Shown in pieces: positions 11,334 through 21,632 of a stretch of 60,000 nucleotides of DNA. The first letter of the stretch is position 1, and every line of letters starts with the position of its first letter. The DNA is from Polytrichum commune. Lineage: Eukaryota > Streptophyta > Polytrichopsida > Polytrichales > Polytrichaceae. The stretch lies in contig OX485806.1 in the NCBI GenBank assembly GCA_950295325.1, forward strand, positions 35,032,001 through 35,092,000. The letters run 5' to 3'. Under the pieces are notes generated by a model that was given only the letters and a program-made list of their open reading frames with translations, did no database searches and was not told the DNA's origin. Made by a program: the position numbers and the translations under genes.

Positions 11334-12334
11334 TCTGCCCCCATATGCAACGCCCCTGTGGTCGACGGCCCTTCCCGTCCCCTCTCGCCCCCTGCCTCCC
11401 CTTCCCGTGACGTCACGGGCTTCCAAATGCCATCCCTCTACCAGTTCTCGGCGGTCGACGCGGCCTCGGCCGTGGATTACTCCCGCGACGTCGGCATCGA
11501 CGACGGCGTCGTCAACAGCCCGCCCCCACCACTTGTCGCCCGCGCCTACGCCCCGTCGCCCTCCCCCCTCTCCAAGGAGAAACGGACGCTCGTTCGTTTG
11601 GGACACCTCTCGCCCTCGAGGGACGACGCCGTCGCTCGTCGCGGGCCGAGCCGGCGTCTCCGCATGGAAGGCCCCCGTTGCCACACCTCCCCCGCCGACT
11701 CCGTTCCTCCCCCCGCAACGTCCTCCGCGATCGTGGGCCCTCCACGCCTCGACTCCCCCCCGCCATCCAACATAATTGCAATAGTTCCATCGGCTCCGGA
11801 TGCTCCCGTCGACGCCCCCCTCGTTCCCACCGTTCCCCGCATGGACGTCCCCAAAGCCAAGGTGCCCTCCTCAACCCTGAACCCCTTTCTCGCTTTTGCT
11901 TTCCTTGTCTTCCGTTTGCGTGCCGTTCTCTTTACGAGCGCCCATCCCAAACCGCCCTCATTATTTTCCCCACTCCATTCCTATTCTTATCTTCCTATGA
12001 CGTTGTTTCGCAGGTGGTTACCCGCTCGCTTGGTGCCCGGCCCTCCTCCACGTCCTCCTTGGATAGGCACGCCCTCAAGGCCGCATCTTCCGAGTCCGAT
12101 CGTTGTCTGGCCCTCCGGAGAAGCGCAAGACGTTCCCTTTCGCAAACACCCTCGCATTCTACTTATAATACCACCTCTTACAATTCGGGAGCGCGTCCTG
12201 AAACATGCAAGAACGACACATATTCCTGTCCAGGCAACACACAAGGATACAGTCGTGGGCCTGAGATTTTTAGAGCCATGGAGGCCGCCAAAAAAAAGGG
12301 CTTAGCCGCAAAAAAAAAAAATGGGTCGGACTAG
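11334..12334 (+). CDS. Possible additional phase-0 exons, proline/serine-rich
   Basis: A CAG-like acceptor (CCCATAG) at 11331-11333 opens a frame of 176 codons (11334-11861). It ends at AAG before a GTGCCC donor and would join a second segment at 12014 (acceptor TTCGCAG) of 107 codons, stopping at 12332-12334. Both segments are phase 0. The first frame has no ATG near its beginning, so it should be spliced from upstream: either from exon 3 as an alternative end that replaces the phosphatase exon, or from an unseen donor. The product is rich in Pro, Ser and Arg and ends in lysine-rich AAKKKGLAAKKK. A half palindrome lies at about 11583-11597. I recognise no domain. The alternative is a separate gene or non-coding GC-rich DNA. 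Confidence 0.35.
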
Positions 12335-12790
12335 TGTGACGTCTAGAAGCGTACTAGTGGGACGGACTCCCTAAATGGGCTTAGGTGTAGAACATATTTA
12401 AGTGCTTACTTTCTATGCTATTCCAAGTTACTCAAGACATTGATGGTATTTCCATTATAATTGTATTTCAATCCCAATTAATTCATTCAACTTCCATTCA
12501 TTCTTCGCACCTTCCCTTCCATTCATAACGAGTTGTGATTTCATACGCAACTATTTTCATGTATGCCTCACATTTTTGTTCACTTCCATGCCTTTATGTA
12601 TAATAATAGTAGCATACCATTATACATATGGAATTTTTAGTCGTCATTACTGGTCCAATTTTGAAAGGTGCATCCTTATATAGTCTCATAATCAACAAAA
12701 AGTCTCCAAATACCGAATATAGTGTTCTAATGTCCATCCTCCATAGATGGGAGGCCCTCTTGGCTTGATGTAGGAGGGGGATTAGATTAT

Positions 12791-12945
12791 GTCGACTGCC
12801 CAAAACTGTTCTAAAAAGGTGGGGTGTGGCCCCCAATTGAGAGGGTGTCGCCGCCTATGAGTAAGGTACTGCCACCTTGAGCGAGGGTGTCCCATGTGTG
12901 GGGATGGGGGTCAAGGCTAGAGGAGGTCCAGGTGGTTGCCCAAAA
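12791..12945. repeat. Old-type palindrome half-sites at the 3' end
   Basis: GTCGACTGCCCAAAAC (12791-12806) and GGTTGCCCAAAAC (12933-12945) are right halves of the old palindrome with decayed left halves. Confidence 0.5.
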
Positions 12946-13559
12946 CATGGATGGATCGTCATCCTGGTGGTGAGGTGGCCACGTGGTGGGGACATCATGT
13001 GGAGGGGGGGGGGCATAAGTGTTTGGGCCCTTGGGTGGCCCCCACATCCGCGGGTCATCCCCCTATTGCACGGGGGGGGTAAGAATATGGATGGGGCTGC
13101 GCATGATGAGAGAAATGTTGCAGGGGAGGCTGCAAAAAACACGAAAGGTTGTCGCGAAAATTGTTGCATTGGAAAACCTAGTGGCAGGTGTGGGAATGAG
13201 GTCAAGGGAGCAACTATCAACCCTTCAGAAAACATGCCTTGAATGACAAACATGATGAGGGCCGCTTGGTTGATTGGTGATTGGGTTTTTTCCCGGTCCT
13301 TGCTAAGGAGAAACTCCTTCAGCTGCGCAAATTCTTCCCTCACCTAAGGTTCATCTGCAGTGGTTTTTTCTCAACAAAGGTGTTATTCTTCCTCCTTGAG
13401 CCTATGCTTTTTCACCTCCTCCATGGTTAGCATCTCCGGCTTGATCTCCACTATACCCACAAAGGTTAAAGGGGAAGTGGGGTCACACCTAAGCCTCTGT
13501 GCTAACTCCTAGCACGGGGGGTGCACTTCATTGTCAAGTTGAACACCACGTGCGATAAA

Positions 13560-13920
13560 ACAAAATCTACTTTTTACATAAAGCATCACCAAAATGGTTC
13601 AAAAGTTTATGATTTTTTTTTTCATGAGTAGATATACATAGTATCTATTACATAGTAAAAATTGGTAACCAAATTTGATGATTTGTTTTTTTTATAAAAC
13701 ATACCGTTTCTAACTAGAATGACGCAACATTGAACTAAAAAAATTACTACAAAAAATGAAGATGACTAAAAATTTCAAAAAAATATACAAAAGATATTAT
13801 CAATGGTTATGTGTATGTAGAAAAAATATCATAATTTTAAAAATTATCTATGGCATGTAATATAGGGTAGCAAACTTTTATCGCACGTGGTTATGAAATG
13901 TAAGGGGGTGTGATCCCCCC
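13560..13920. other. Very AT-rich stretch within the old element
   Basis: Long A/T runs with no coding similarity to the young protein. It may be an insertion between the proline-rich and exon 2 homologous parts, or strongly decayed sequence. Confidence 0.3.
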
Positions 13921-14466
13921 GTGACTCCTAGTCATCCTCGTCCTCGCTGGAGATGGCGATTGTCTCTTCAAGGACATAGTTGTTGTAGAGTTTCTCCCCC
14001 TTCTCCATCCTGCACTATTGGAACACAATCGTGGCATCCTTAGTGAACATGTCCTTTGTGTCATCCACTATTTACTCCAGGAGGAATTTGCCCTATGGAG
14101 TCCCAGTTTGCAACATTTTTTTCTACCGGGGAGCCTTAGATTGTTGGGTGTGGCATGTCAAACCAACATCCTCTTCGAGTCTCTCCTCACCCTCATCCAT
14201 GGTTGCCTTGTCCTCCCCCTCTTCTTCTCCCACACAAGAGGTTTGTGGTTGTCATTTGAAGCTACATGCATGGTGTCACATTCCACCTAACCCAATCTAG
14301 ATTATCCCCCTTTCCATCTATGATACCCTATCGGATGTTTATCTTCCTCGCCACACTTCTTTGGGCCTTGTAGAATGAGAAGATTGTTTTTTTAATGTAT
14401 TAATATACATTCAAGCCCAACATCTACAACCATAAAGGGTTGGAGATGAGAAGCCTTAAACCAATA

Positions 14467-14488
14467 GTTTCAGGCGACTGCCCAAAAC
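14467..14488. repeat. Old-type palindrome in exon 2 region
   Basis: GTTTCAGGCGA followed by CTGCCCAAAAC: 22 bp, nearly perfect inverted symmetry. It sits after the LWIVE motif of the pseudogene, where the young gene has none. Confidence 0.75.
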
Positions 14489-15558
14489 GATAGCCACCAC
14501 TCAAGTCATTTATGACCATTATTTCATATACTTGCTCTGCCATTTTGTTCTCCACAATCCACAACTGTACATTGGGTTCCTTCATCCTTGGACACACGTA
14601 TTCCACAAACTTTAATGGAATGGATCGTAGAATGGCATGCTCATGGTCCCCTCAAACATACTCCATGGGATATTCCTAAAGTCTAGGAGCGCAAAGGAGA
14701 TGTGATCCTTTGCCCTCACCTGTATCTAGGCATGCCCATTGTTAGCAAGCCAACCAACGGTCTTTAGGGCTCCATGACCACCGCGCTAAAGTGCACCCCC
14801 CTTCGAAACGCACAATCTTTTTCTCTTTAAGTGTGCTCAAGAAACGCACGGTTCTTGCCCCCTTCACCATCTTGGACTTTAGGAAACCCTTCCCTGCCTC
14901 TTTCATAAGTGTCGTCATGGAGGCACTCGTGAACTTATTCTACTTCTTGAAAACCCTCCAATTCACTTGGTTGACCTCCCCGTTCACAATGAGGTTCGTC
15001 TGGGGCACAAGCTTGTTGATCTCATGCATTATAGTCATCTTCTATTTTTTGTTGTCTAACCATTCCTTCATTGTGTAGCAAGATGGACATAACATTTTTA
15101 GTTTCACAAAGACAATTTTGGGATGATTCCAAGATCTTTTTGTTGTTGGTGCATTGTGGAGGATGTACATTGCCGCTCTCTCCATCTCCGTCTCGTTGAG
15201 ACCCTGCAACGTTCAGAATAACTCCCTCATTGGGGGCTTCATCTACTTGAATGTTGACATTGAGCAAAATGCCCTCCCCATGTTGGGATTAATGAGTTCC
15301 CTTCTCTCATTCTCCTCAAACACCTCCCTCCACTTGTCCCACACAACATTGGAGGAAGTAATCAAGTAGATTTCTCTAGCAAGGTCAACTAACATGTGGC
15401 AGGTGTTGTCAATGGAGTAGAATTTGTTGATCATGTGGTACTTAAAGTCCTACATATAAAAGTAGAATGGATTAGCCACAAAACATACATCATGTATATG
15501 GTCACGTCTAGCGGCCACAAAAACTAGAAAAATAAAATGAACAAGAGGCAAGGATGAG

Positions 15559-15580
15559 GTTTCGGACAATTGCCTAAAAC
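15559..15580. repeat. Old-type palindrome next to intron 1 donor
   Basis: GTTTCGGACAA followed by TTGCCTAAAAC, 22 bp. On the minus strand it begins eight bases into intron 1 of the pseudogene, after a GAG/GTACATAC donor. This is the same place as the unrelated young palindrome at 6839-6860. Confidence 0.8.
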
Positions 15581-16081
15581 TGTATGTACCTCCCACTTGG
15601 GGTTTTTGATCCAAGAGGTATGGTATGTCCTCTTCTTGTTCCCCATGTTGAAGTACCTAGATATGTCACTCAACTTAGTTTCATTGTCTGACCACACGAT
15701 AATAGCCTTCCAGACCTTGAGTTTCTCCTTCTATATGTTGCTATCATCCCAATTGTTAATAAGTTGGATTTTTGGTAGCCTCAACATTGTGTTGACCATA
15801 AATCAACCAAAAGTCTCATTTCTTAAGTTGTCCCACATGTTTGGTGTGGGCATCTTCGATAGGCCTTGGGGCACAATAACAATTGTTTACATATTTTTCT
15901 TAAATTGCTCGCCCATAATCTAGGCGATAATCCACTCTATGTACATGTCTTTTTTTGCAAGCACACATTTCTCCATAGGCACAAGGTGGCACTTACTGAT
16001 GTTCACATCAAACTTGAACTATCTACCCATGAGAAGCAGTTGTTACACTTTGTAGTGAAAGGTGTAACTATCTTCTGGCTC

Positions 16082-16096
16082 GGGGGGGGGGGGGGG
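16082..16096. repeat. G15 homopolymer
   Basis: Fifteen consecutive G on the plus strand, near the break in exon 1 of the old gene. Confidence 0.9.
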
Positions 16097-16129
16097 CAGT
16101 GTGTTAAAAAGTTAAGGATATAGGTGTGA

Positions 16130-18480
16130 ACAACCACTATTTTATAGGGGGGTATTACTTTCAATTCTCTTCTTTTTTTCACATGCTATCATTATGTAAA
16201 TTTCTACTTTGGGTTAATAGAAAAATGGCTTGCATTACTTATAATTCCAAATTACCTATTATTCCATACCCTATAGTACTTTAAAGATGTCTAGTGCCAT
16301 TTTTGATACCCTATATTACTCTTAAGTCCATTTATAATTTTTAGCCCCCATGTTTTTAAAATACCCTATCATTTGTTCGCACGTATATTGCTACTCCAAC
16401 CAATGACTACCCCCCCCCCCGAGTCTTCTGGACTTTAGCAGCATGCACTCCTTGTCTACGTTATGGCAACTGTAGCTTTGGAGAGATGTTTGCGTCAATT
16501 ATGCTTGAATTTTCCTTTGTCCTCTTTGAGAGTGGATTTTATCTACTATTGAAAAGTGTAACTGTAAAACCAATTTTTGGACCATCGCCTGTCCGAATAA
16601 GGCTATTAGCCTATTTTGACGACTTTCATCTGGCGATTGACGGTTGAACTTCATCTGGAGTCGATGAAGGGGGCGATTGTTGTTCAGAAGCGGTTACGAC
16701 GGCTAACCGACTCGTCACCTCCCTCGTCGATAAGGAGGAGCCGGCCATCAACAATCATAGGCTATTATCACTTTGTAGAATCTTACATAGTCTCAAGCTT
16801 AGCATAGAGTTAGCAATAGTCTTAGCAGGCGTAACACTCAGTGATTGAGTGTCGTCGTAGTTATATCCCAGAGCGAGAGGCTCGGAGGGATTGGCCATAG
16901 GCAGAGAGTCGAAGCACTCAAAGTTAGAGTGTCTGTGAACTTTGAAACAGTAAAGACTGAAAGTATTCAAGAACATTGATTGAATTATTACAGAAGAAGA
17001 AGTAAAGTGTGACATTGTTTGTCTGCGTGTGGAATGTGGAAATTGTGAAGCGAGTCCGTCAGTAGCATTGTCTGAGTGAGGCAAGTAGTCTGGCAGAGCG
17101 ATGTGATATTAAGATTAGGCAAATAGGCGGATAGCAGTTTGCATTGGAATATGTCAAAGTCGATTAAGGGCGAGTTGGCGGAGAGGAGTAAAAGGGCTAT
17201 TGACGGAAGGATGCTTAGTTATAGGAAGAGCCGGAAGAGGCTGAGTGTATGTGAAGTGTGAGAGAATAGAGGCAATATTCTGAGAGGAAGTCAGGATGTG
17301 GCAAAGTAAACTTACCTTGAAGGGGTGTTGACGTAAGACACGAGCCTGTTGAAAAGAAGGCAAGTTATTGATGAACTCAGTCGGAGAGGCTGAGTGGGCA
17401 ATAAGCTTAGTCTTGGGCAATTAGCCGAGAGCAGCGAATGCTGGCAATTAGCCAAGAAGGACGAGAGCCATACTCTCGGGAAAAAGTTGAGAGAACTCTC
17501 AGTAAGCTGAGTAGCCAGCCGAGAGGGCAATAGCCGTTACAGAGAGCAAAGAGAGGGGCTATCGCCTAGGCACGTGCTGTTACTTTACTGGCCTTTAGCC
17601 GAGAGAGATTCAGAGAGAGAGAGAGAGAGAGTTGGACTAGTAGCCATCGATGGACATGGAAGGACTAGAGGCAGGCCATAGGCTGTCAAGACATTACCTT
17701 CCCGAGAAGGAGATATTACCGTATTGAAGTAAGACTTTACCAACCACATGACATTATTAGTTTCAAACAGACTAAAGCCTTAAGGAAAGAATATAGCCTA
17801 CCTGTTGATGTATTGAATTTCATATTAACAAGTGGATGATTGCCTGAGATGAGTCACCAGATGATCAAAGATGAAGGTGGTGACTTGAGTTATGTGAAGA
17901 CATGCATGATGGTTGTAAGTTGAATTAAAAAGGAATTAAAAATGATTGAATTACTGCAATTGTGAATTATGTTGATCTAAGACGATGCGGTTACTAAAAG
18001 ACATTACCCCGGTCTTCGGTCCTGACAAATTGCCAAGGACAACTTGCCAAGCTTTTGAGCTTCACGACTGAAATAGATCAAAAACATAGAGTGATAGAAA
18101 CTTTCCCTGAAGATAGGACGGAATCACTCACGACTGAAGAAGCACAAAGGAACTATAAGAGGGGAGAATAAGTGGAATAATGAAGGAATGAAGGAAGAAA
18201 GGCCCTAGGATGTTATTAAGAACCTTAATCCAATGTGACATTAACCCTTATAGACACTATCTCAGTCTTCCTGGAGACTTTGTTCCCTGGGTTTGGTTGT
18301 TTTAAAGACATAGCAAAAACTTACTACAGTAACCATGGCAACTTTAGCAGGGCCCTCCATTGTCTCCATTGTTGACGTGCTTCAAGACTCTACAAGGATA
18401 GCTCTTGGTTTGCGATGGGCTTGAATTCTTGAAAATCCCACACCCTCTTGCTTCGTAGTTTGTTTACGTCCCAGTCAATT
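16130..18480. other. Unidentified insertion inside exon 1 of the old gene
   Basis: This interval separates the N-terminal and C-terminal parts of exon 1 homology. It is less AT-rich than its flanks, with repeated AGCCGAGAG-like words around 17400-17600 and a (GA)n run near 17610-17632. I see no open frame, reverse transcriptase motif or clear terminal repeat. A later transposon insertion, for example a solo LTR, is the simplest reading. Confidence 0.35.
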
Positions 18481-18940
18481 GGATTTTGGTTGTGCCCAAC
18501 TTTGTCTTATTGAGGGTATTAATGGCAAGTTTCAACTTTTTGAAACCTGGGGGCCACCTTCAAGTTGGTAACGATGTAGTTTACGAAAAATGTTTCGGGT
18601 ATGATAACTTCGTGGTCTATGTAACTTTCCCTCACGTAAGTGCTATCGAACGCTTCAATGAATTGATGCATGAAGATGTAGGCAATCCCAAGGGTGGAGT
18701 TCTTGAGAACGACATTTACGTACTCTCCCATTATTTGAAACGATACAATTCCCAAGATGTTAGTGTCGCCCACATGAAGTTTTTGTGAGTCCTCATCTTG
18801 AAGACTAGAAGGGTATTATATTGTTGGTCCCTCACTAATTGAATAGACCACCTCATAACGTTGTCGCCCTTGGGCACATGAGTATTATCCTTGGGCGCCA
18901 TCTGTAGGGGCAAATTCAATATTAGGTAAATGCAAAAAAG

Positions 18941-20290
18941 GTTTCGGGTAGTTGACCAAAGTCATTGCTGCCTATATTGACCTATGTCACTATCAATATC
19001 AAGGAGGTTACACTCTAGAAGAATTCAGAAAGGAAATTTGTCCTTGATAATTGGAAAATGAACCAAAGCTTAGGTATGTGGATCCCTTAAAGCGACATAA
19101 CCAAAGTTTATCATCGTGAAATGTTCCATTATGTTTCCACCACAAAGCACATATTCGGGCAAGCTATTTTAACCCAATATTGTTTTGGTCGACCAACTGA
19201 ACTAGTAGCATGATCCGAATGTTTCCTCTATAATTGACTAATGGAACATTTCACAATGGCAAAGTTTAGGTATGTGGATCCCCTAGAGCGACATACATCA
19301 AGTTTGTCTTTGTAAAATGTTTCATTATGTTGCCATCATAGGGCACAATTTTGAGCAAGCCATCAAAACCTAGTGTTGTTTCGGCCAACCAACTGGAACA
19401 ATATGCAGAAGGCAAGACAAGATCAACCAATCAATTATGTCAAGTTTTAGATTTAGTGATTGAACCTCTAAATTGATCGACAAACCCATAATTTAACATT
19501 GGTATTGGATCACCTTGGAATCCCTCTCTGGAAATTATTTTTCAGTTGGTCGGCCAAAACCAAGTGCTAGATTTGGTCGGTCAACGGAAACTGTCTGCAG
19601 AAATGATACCAAAAATGAACTAATTTTCAATGTCAATTCTTTTGTATGATGATACTCTCGTATCACATATCCAAAATTTGACATTGGGAGTTGCCTCATT
19701 TTGTTGGCATCTTGGAAATTGTTTCGATTGACCAACCAGAACTAAGTTTCACCAAATTACCATTTAATAAATGGTCTATAACGTTTCACTTGGTTAGCAC
19801 CAAATGTAGTATAGAGTTTTATTTATTAATAAATTTAAATAATTTTTATAAATAATATATAATATTTTATAATATTTTAATTTAAAAGTTTGAGTGACAA
19901 TAGTTAATTGCTATTTTTCTTGGGCTTATTTTCTAGTTATCTAGTTTGTAGTTTTAGGAGGTCTACCAAATTTTTGTTTCTAAATGCATTGAGACAATTT
20001 TTGTCAATAGTTTCGACTGACCATCCAAAACTATTGGTGGTTTTGGGTTTGTTAGTTTTGGGATGTCAATTGAAACTATTAATTTTGTGATGTTTTTGTG
20101 TGGTTTCACTAGTAGTTTCAATCGACTGCCCGAAACTCATTAATTCTAAGGCACTTCTATCTTATTTTTTGAAGTTTTGCACCTAATTTACCCTTGTTTC
20201 ATAATTTTATTTTATTTTAGTGAAAATTTTATCCCACAATTTTGGTTTACCATCCGAAACCAAATGTGAGTTTTGGTTGACGACCAAGAC
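18941..20290. repeat. Cluster of about twelve old-type 22-bp palindromes
   Basis: Copies lie at 18941, 19182, 19378, 19539, 19570, 19721, 20010, 20055, 20115, 20239 and 20270. Most are exactly 22 bp long, with the pattern GTTTYGG, eight bases, CCRAAAC, and a middle often related to GTCGACC or CGACTG. The variable Y and R fall exactly at CpG positions. The cluster lies upstream of the pseudogene start at about 18919, as the young cluster lies upstream of 5538. Confidence 0.8.
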
Positions 20291-20559
20291 TTTAATGCTT
20301 TTTCCTTTGTCCATAGTGTGCCTGCATGCACACTGTGAAAAACACAAATACCTTGCATTACAAAACACACTAGTATTGCATTTAGAACAACACAATAGCA
20401 TTGCATTGAAAACAACACAATAACATTGTATTGCATTTGAACATCATCCATTGTGAAATCACAACATGCACACAACATGCACACAACAAACAATAATCAA
20501 CAAATCTCAACGCTATTGAATGTTAAATTACTTACTTTGAAATGTTTGGTTGCCTCAAG

Positions 20560-20950
20560 GTTTTAAAACTCTTAATTTCTTCTAATCCTCTAGACCTCAA
20601 ATCCTTTAATATGCTCAACCTCCAATCCTCTCTCTAAAATATTAGAATGTGAGCAATCTCACAAACCTCGTAAAAAACAAACTTACAAACTTTCAGAGTA
20701 TAGCATACAAAATCATGAAAACACTAACCCTCTCTCAAATCCTCTCCTTTCTAAATGCTTTCTCTCCCTCCAACACTTTCACAAACCTCACAAATCCGCT
20801 CAGCAATGCTCTCACAAACCCTCTTACAAACCTCCCATAAACCTCTCACAAATCTATCCCTTTTCCTTCCTCCTCCTAGCTATGTTTGTCGTCCTCTCAA
20901 ACTCTCTCGCTCTGTCTCTCACTCTTTCTCTCCCTATCGCTCTCTCATGC
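20560..20950 (-). repeat. Purine-rich leader repeats of the old copy
   Basis: On the minus strand this is GA-rich sequence followed by repeated TTTGTGAG and GTTTGTGAGAG units. This is the composition and order seen at 4010-4290 in the young copy. Confidence 0.6.
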
Positions 20951-21180
20951 ATGTCTACCTCAAGTGACACAACGATATGAATGAAATGTTGTCTGTGTGC
21001 ATAGAAAAACACAAGAGTGCTGTCAGAAGTGCTCTCCACATGGATGAATGACAATTTATGAAGAGGGGCCCTTAGAGAGGAGGCAATGAAAGTGGGACGG
21101 AGATTACAAACCACAACGGGCATCCCCAAAGCGGTTACCCAACATAACCCACATGGGCGAGGGAGACTACCTGGTTGCAT

Positions 21181-21567
21181 GATAAGATAAACGTGCCTCA
21201 TATGATTACTTTTCTTAATTGGACACCTACATTTGAGTGGTATGTGATCACGTGTGGCTCCAAGAACGGATATCAAAACGAAATATGTTTAAATGAGACT
21301 TGGCTATTTGACTTTAAATTACGATAACCATTTAGTCTCAATAGTCAACATAATTGGGGGGATTGAGCATTGAATGAGTAAGAGAATCTTTACTTTGATA
21401 GTGAATAAGATATTCATGAGAGCTCCACATATTATTAGGAAAACAGCTGTGGCCTCGAAGTGGATCTGTTAACCATCTTGTACTAATCTCGTACTAATCG
21501 CGTGTTTCATATCCTAGGAGAAGTGGGCCAGTCGGAAAAAGTAACCATTTAAGACCCATCTACCATA
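21181..21567 (+). mobile_element. MITE family A, copy 1
   Basis: Member of a dispersed family of about 370-400 bp. Internal landmarks are TTAATTGGACACCTA.. near one end, TCAATAGTCAACATAATTGG in the middle, and TTTAAGACCCATCTACC at the other end. Ends in better copies read TAAGGTAAGTGGG on both sides in inverted orientation, suggesting a PIF/Harbinger (Tourist)-like MITE. Confidence 0.6.
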
Positions 21568-21632
21568 TAACCTCCCTGTTCTCAACCAACCAAAGACTGC
21601 CACAATGGTGAGACATCGCTGGAAACCAGTGA

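Larger units (their letters stand above)
3800..12360 (+). mobile_element. Young copy of an undescribed palindrome-carrying element
   Basis: Proposed extent of the younger copy. In order it has a promoter-like block with a G-box, a purine-rich repeat leader (4075-4420), nine palindromes (4878-5509), the multi-exon gene (5538-11222) with palindromes in its introns and exon 3, and extra exons to 12334. It is much richer in GC than its surroundings. A decayed colinear relative lies inverted beside it at 12.4-20.95 kb. No terminal inverted repeats, transposase, reverse transcriptase or integrase motif could be seen, so mobility is inferred from the presence of multiple relatives. Both ends are uncertain by some hundreds of bases. 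Confidence 0.55.
12850..18925 (-). pseudogene. Decayed homologue of the large element gene
   Basis: The start region is at 18919-18520: HVPKGDNVMRW resembles YVPKEDFMGEW of the young protein, and WELYRFK..GEYV..KN resembles WEIESIE..GEYV..KN. After an unexplained 2.3-kb interval, 16000-15590 gives VIVPQGLSKMPTP against VCVMPKGLTSRPTE, and KVWKAIIVWSDNETKL against RYWKAFLVWSDDWDKL; the DGQH position is degraded. Intron 1 is 15589-15451. Exon 2 starts at 15450 with MINKFYSID against MVDKFSSID. Later, FALLDFRNIP, MPFYDPF and EPNVQLWIVE match the young protein. A Pro-rich tail with EEFAQLKEFLLSK lies at 13343-12855. In-frame stops and frameshifts show it is dead. Identity is low, so the two copies are old relatives rather than recent duplicates. 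Confidence 0.7.
12400..20950 (-). mobile_element. Old, decayed, inverted relative of the element
   Basis: Read on the minus strand this region repeats the plan of the young copy: GA-rich and GTGAG-rich leader (20950-20560), a palindrome cluster (20290-18941), then a gene whose exon 1 start, exon 1 end, intron 1, exon 2 and proline-rich exon 3 follow in order down to about 12850. Frames are broken by stops and shifts. Its palindromes belong to another sequence family. No FCP1-like phosphatase segment was recognised below 12850. Ends are uncertain. Confidence 0.65.

Noticed and set aside
11512-11950. Minus-strand frames opposite the Pro/Ser-rich exons
   Set aside because: Low-complexity Arg/Gly shadow of GC-rich DNA without motifs.
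12960-13245. Plus-strand Gly-rich frames
   Set aside because: Antisense of the proline-rich tail of the old pseudogene.
15570-15923. Plus-strand frame of 117 codons
   Set aside because: Shadow of the pseudogene on the minus strand, where WSD and KAIIV motifs match the young protein.
18486-18788. Plus-strand frame of 100 codons
   Set aside because: It is antisense to the decayed exon 1 of the old element gene, whose minus-strand reading matches the young protein.
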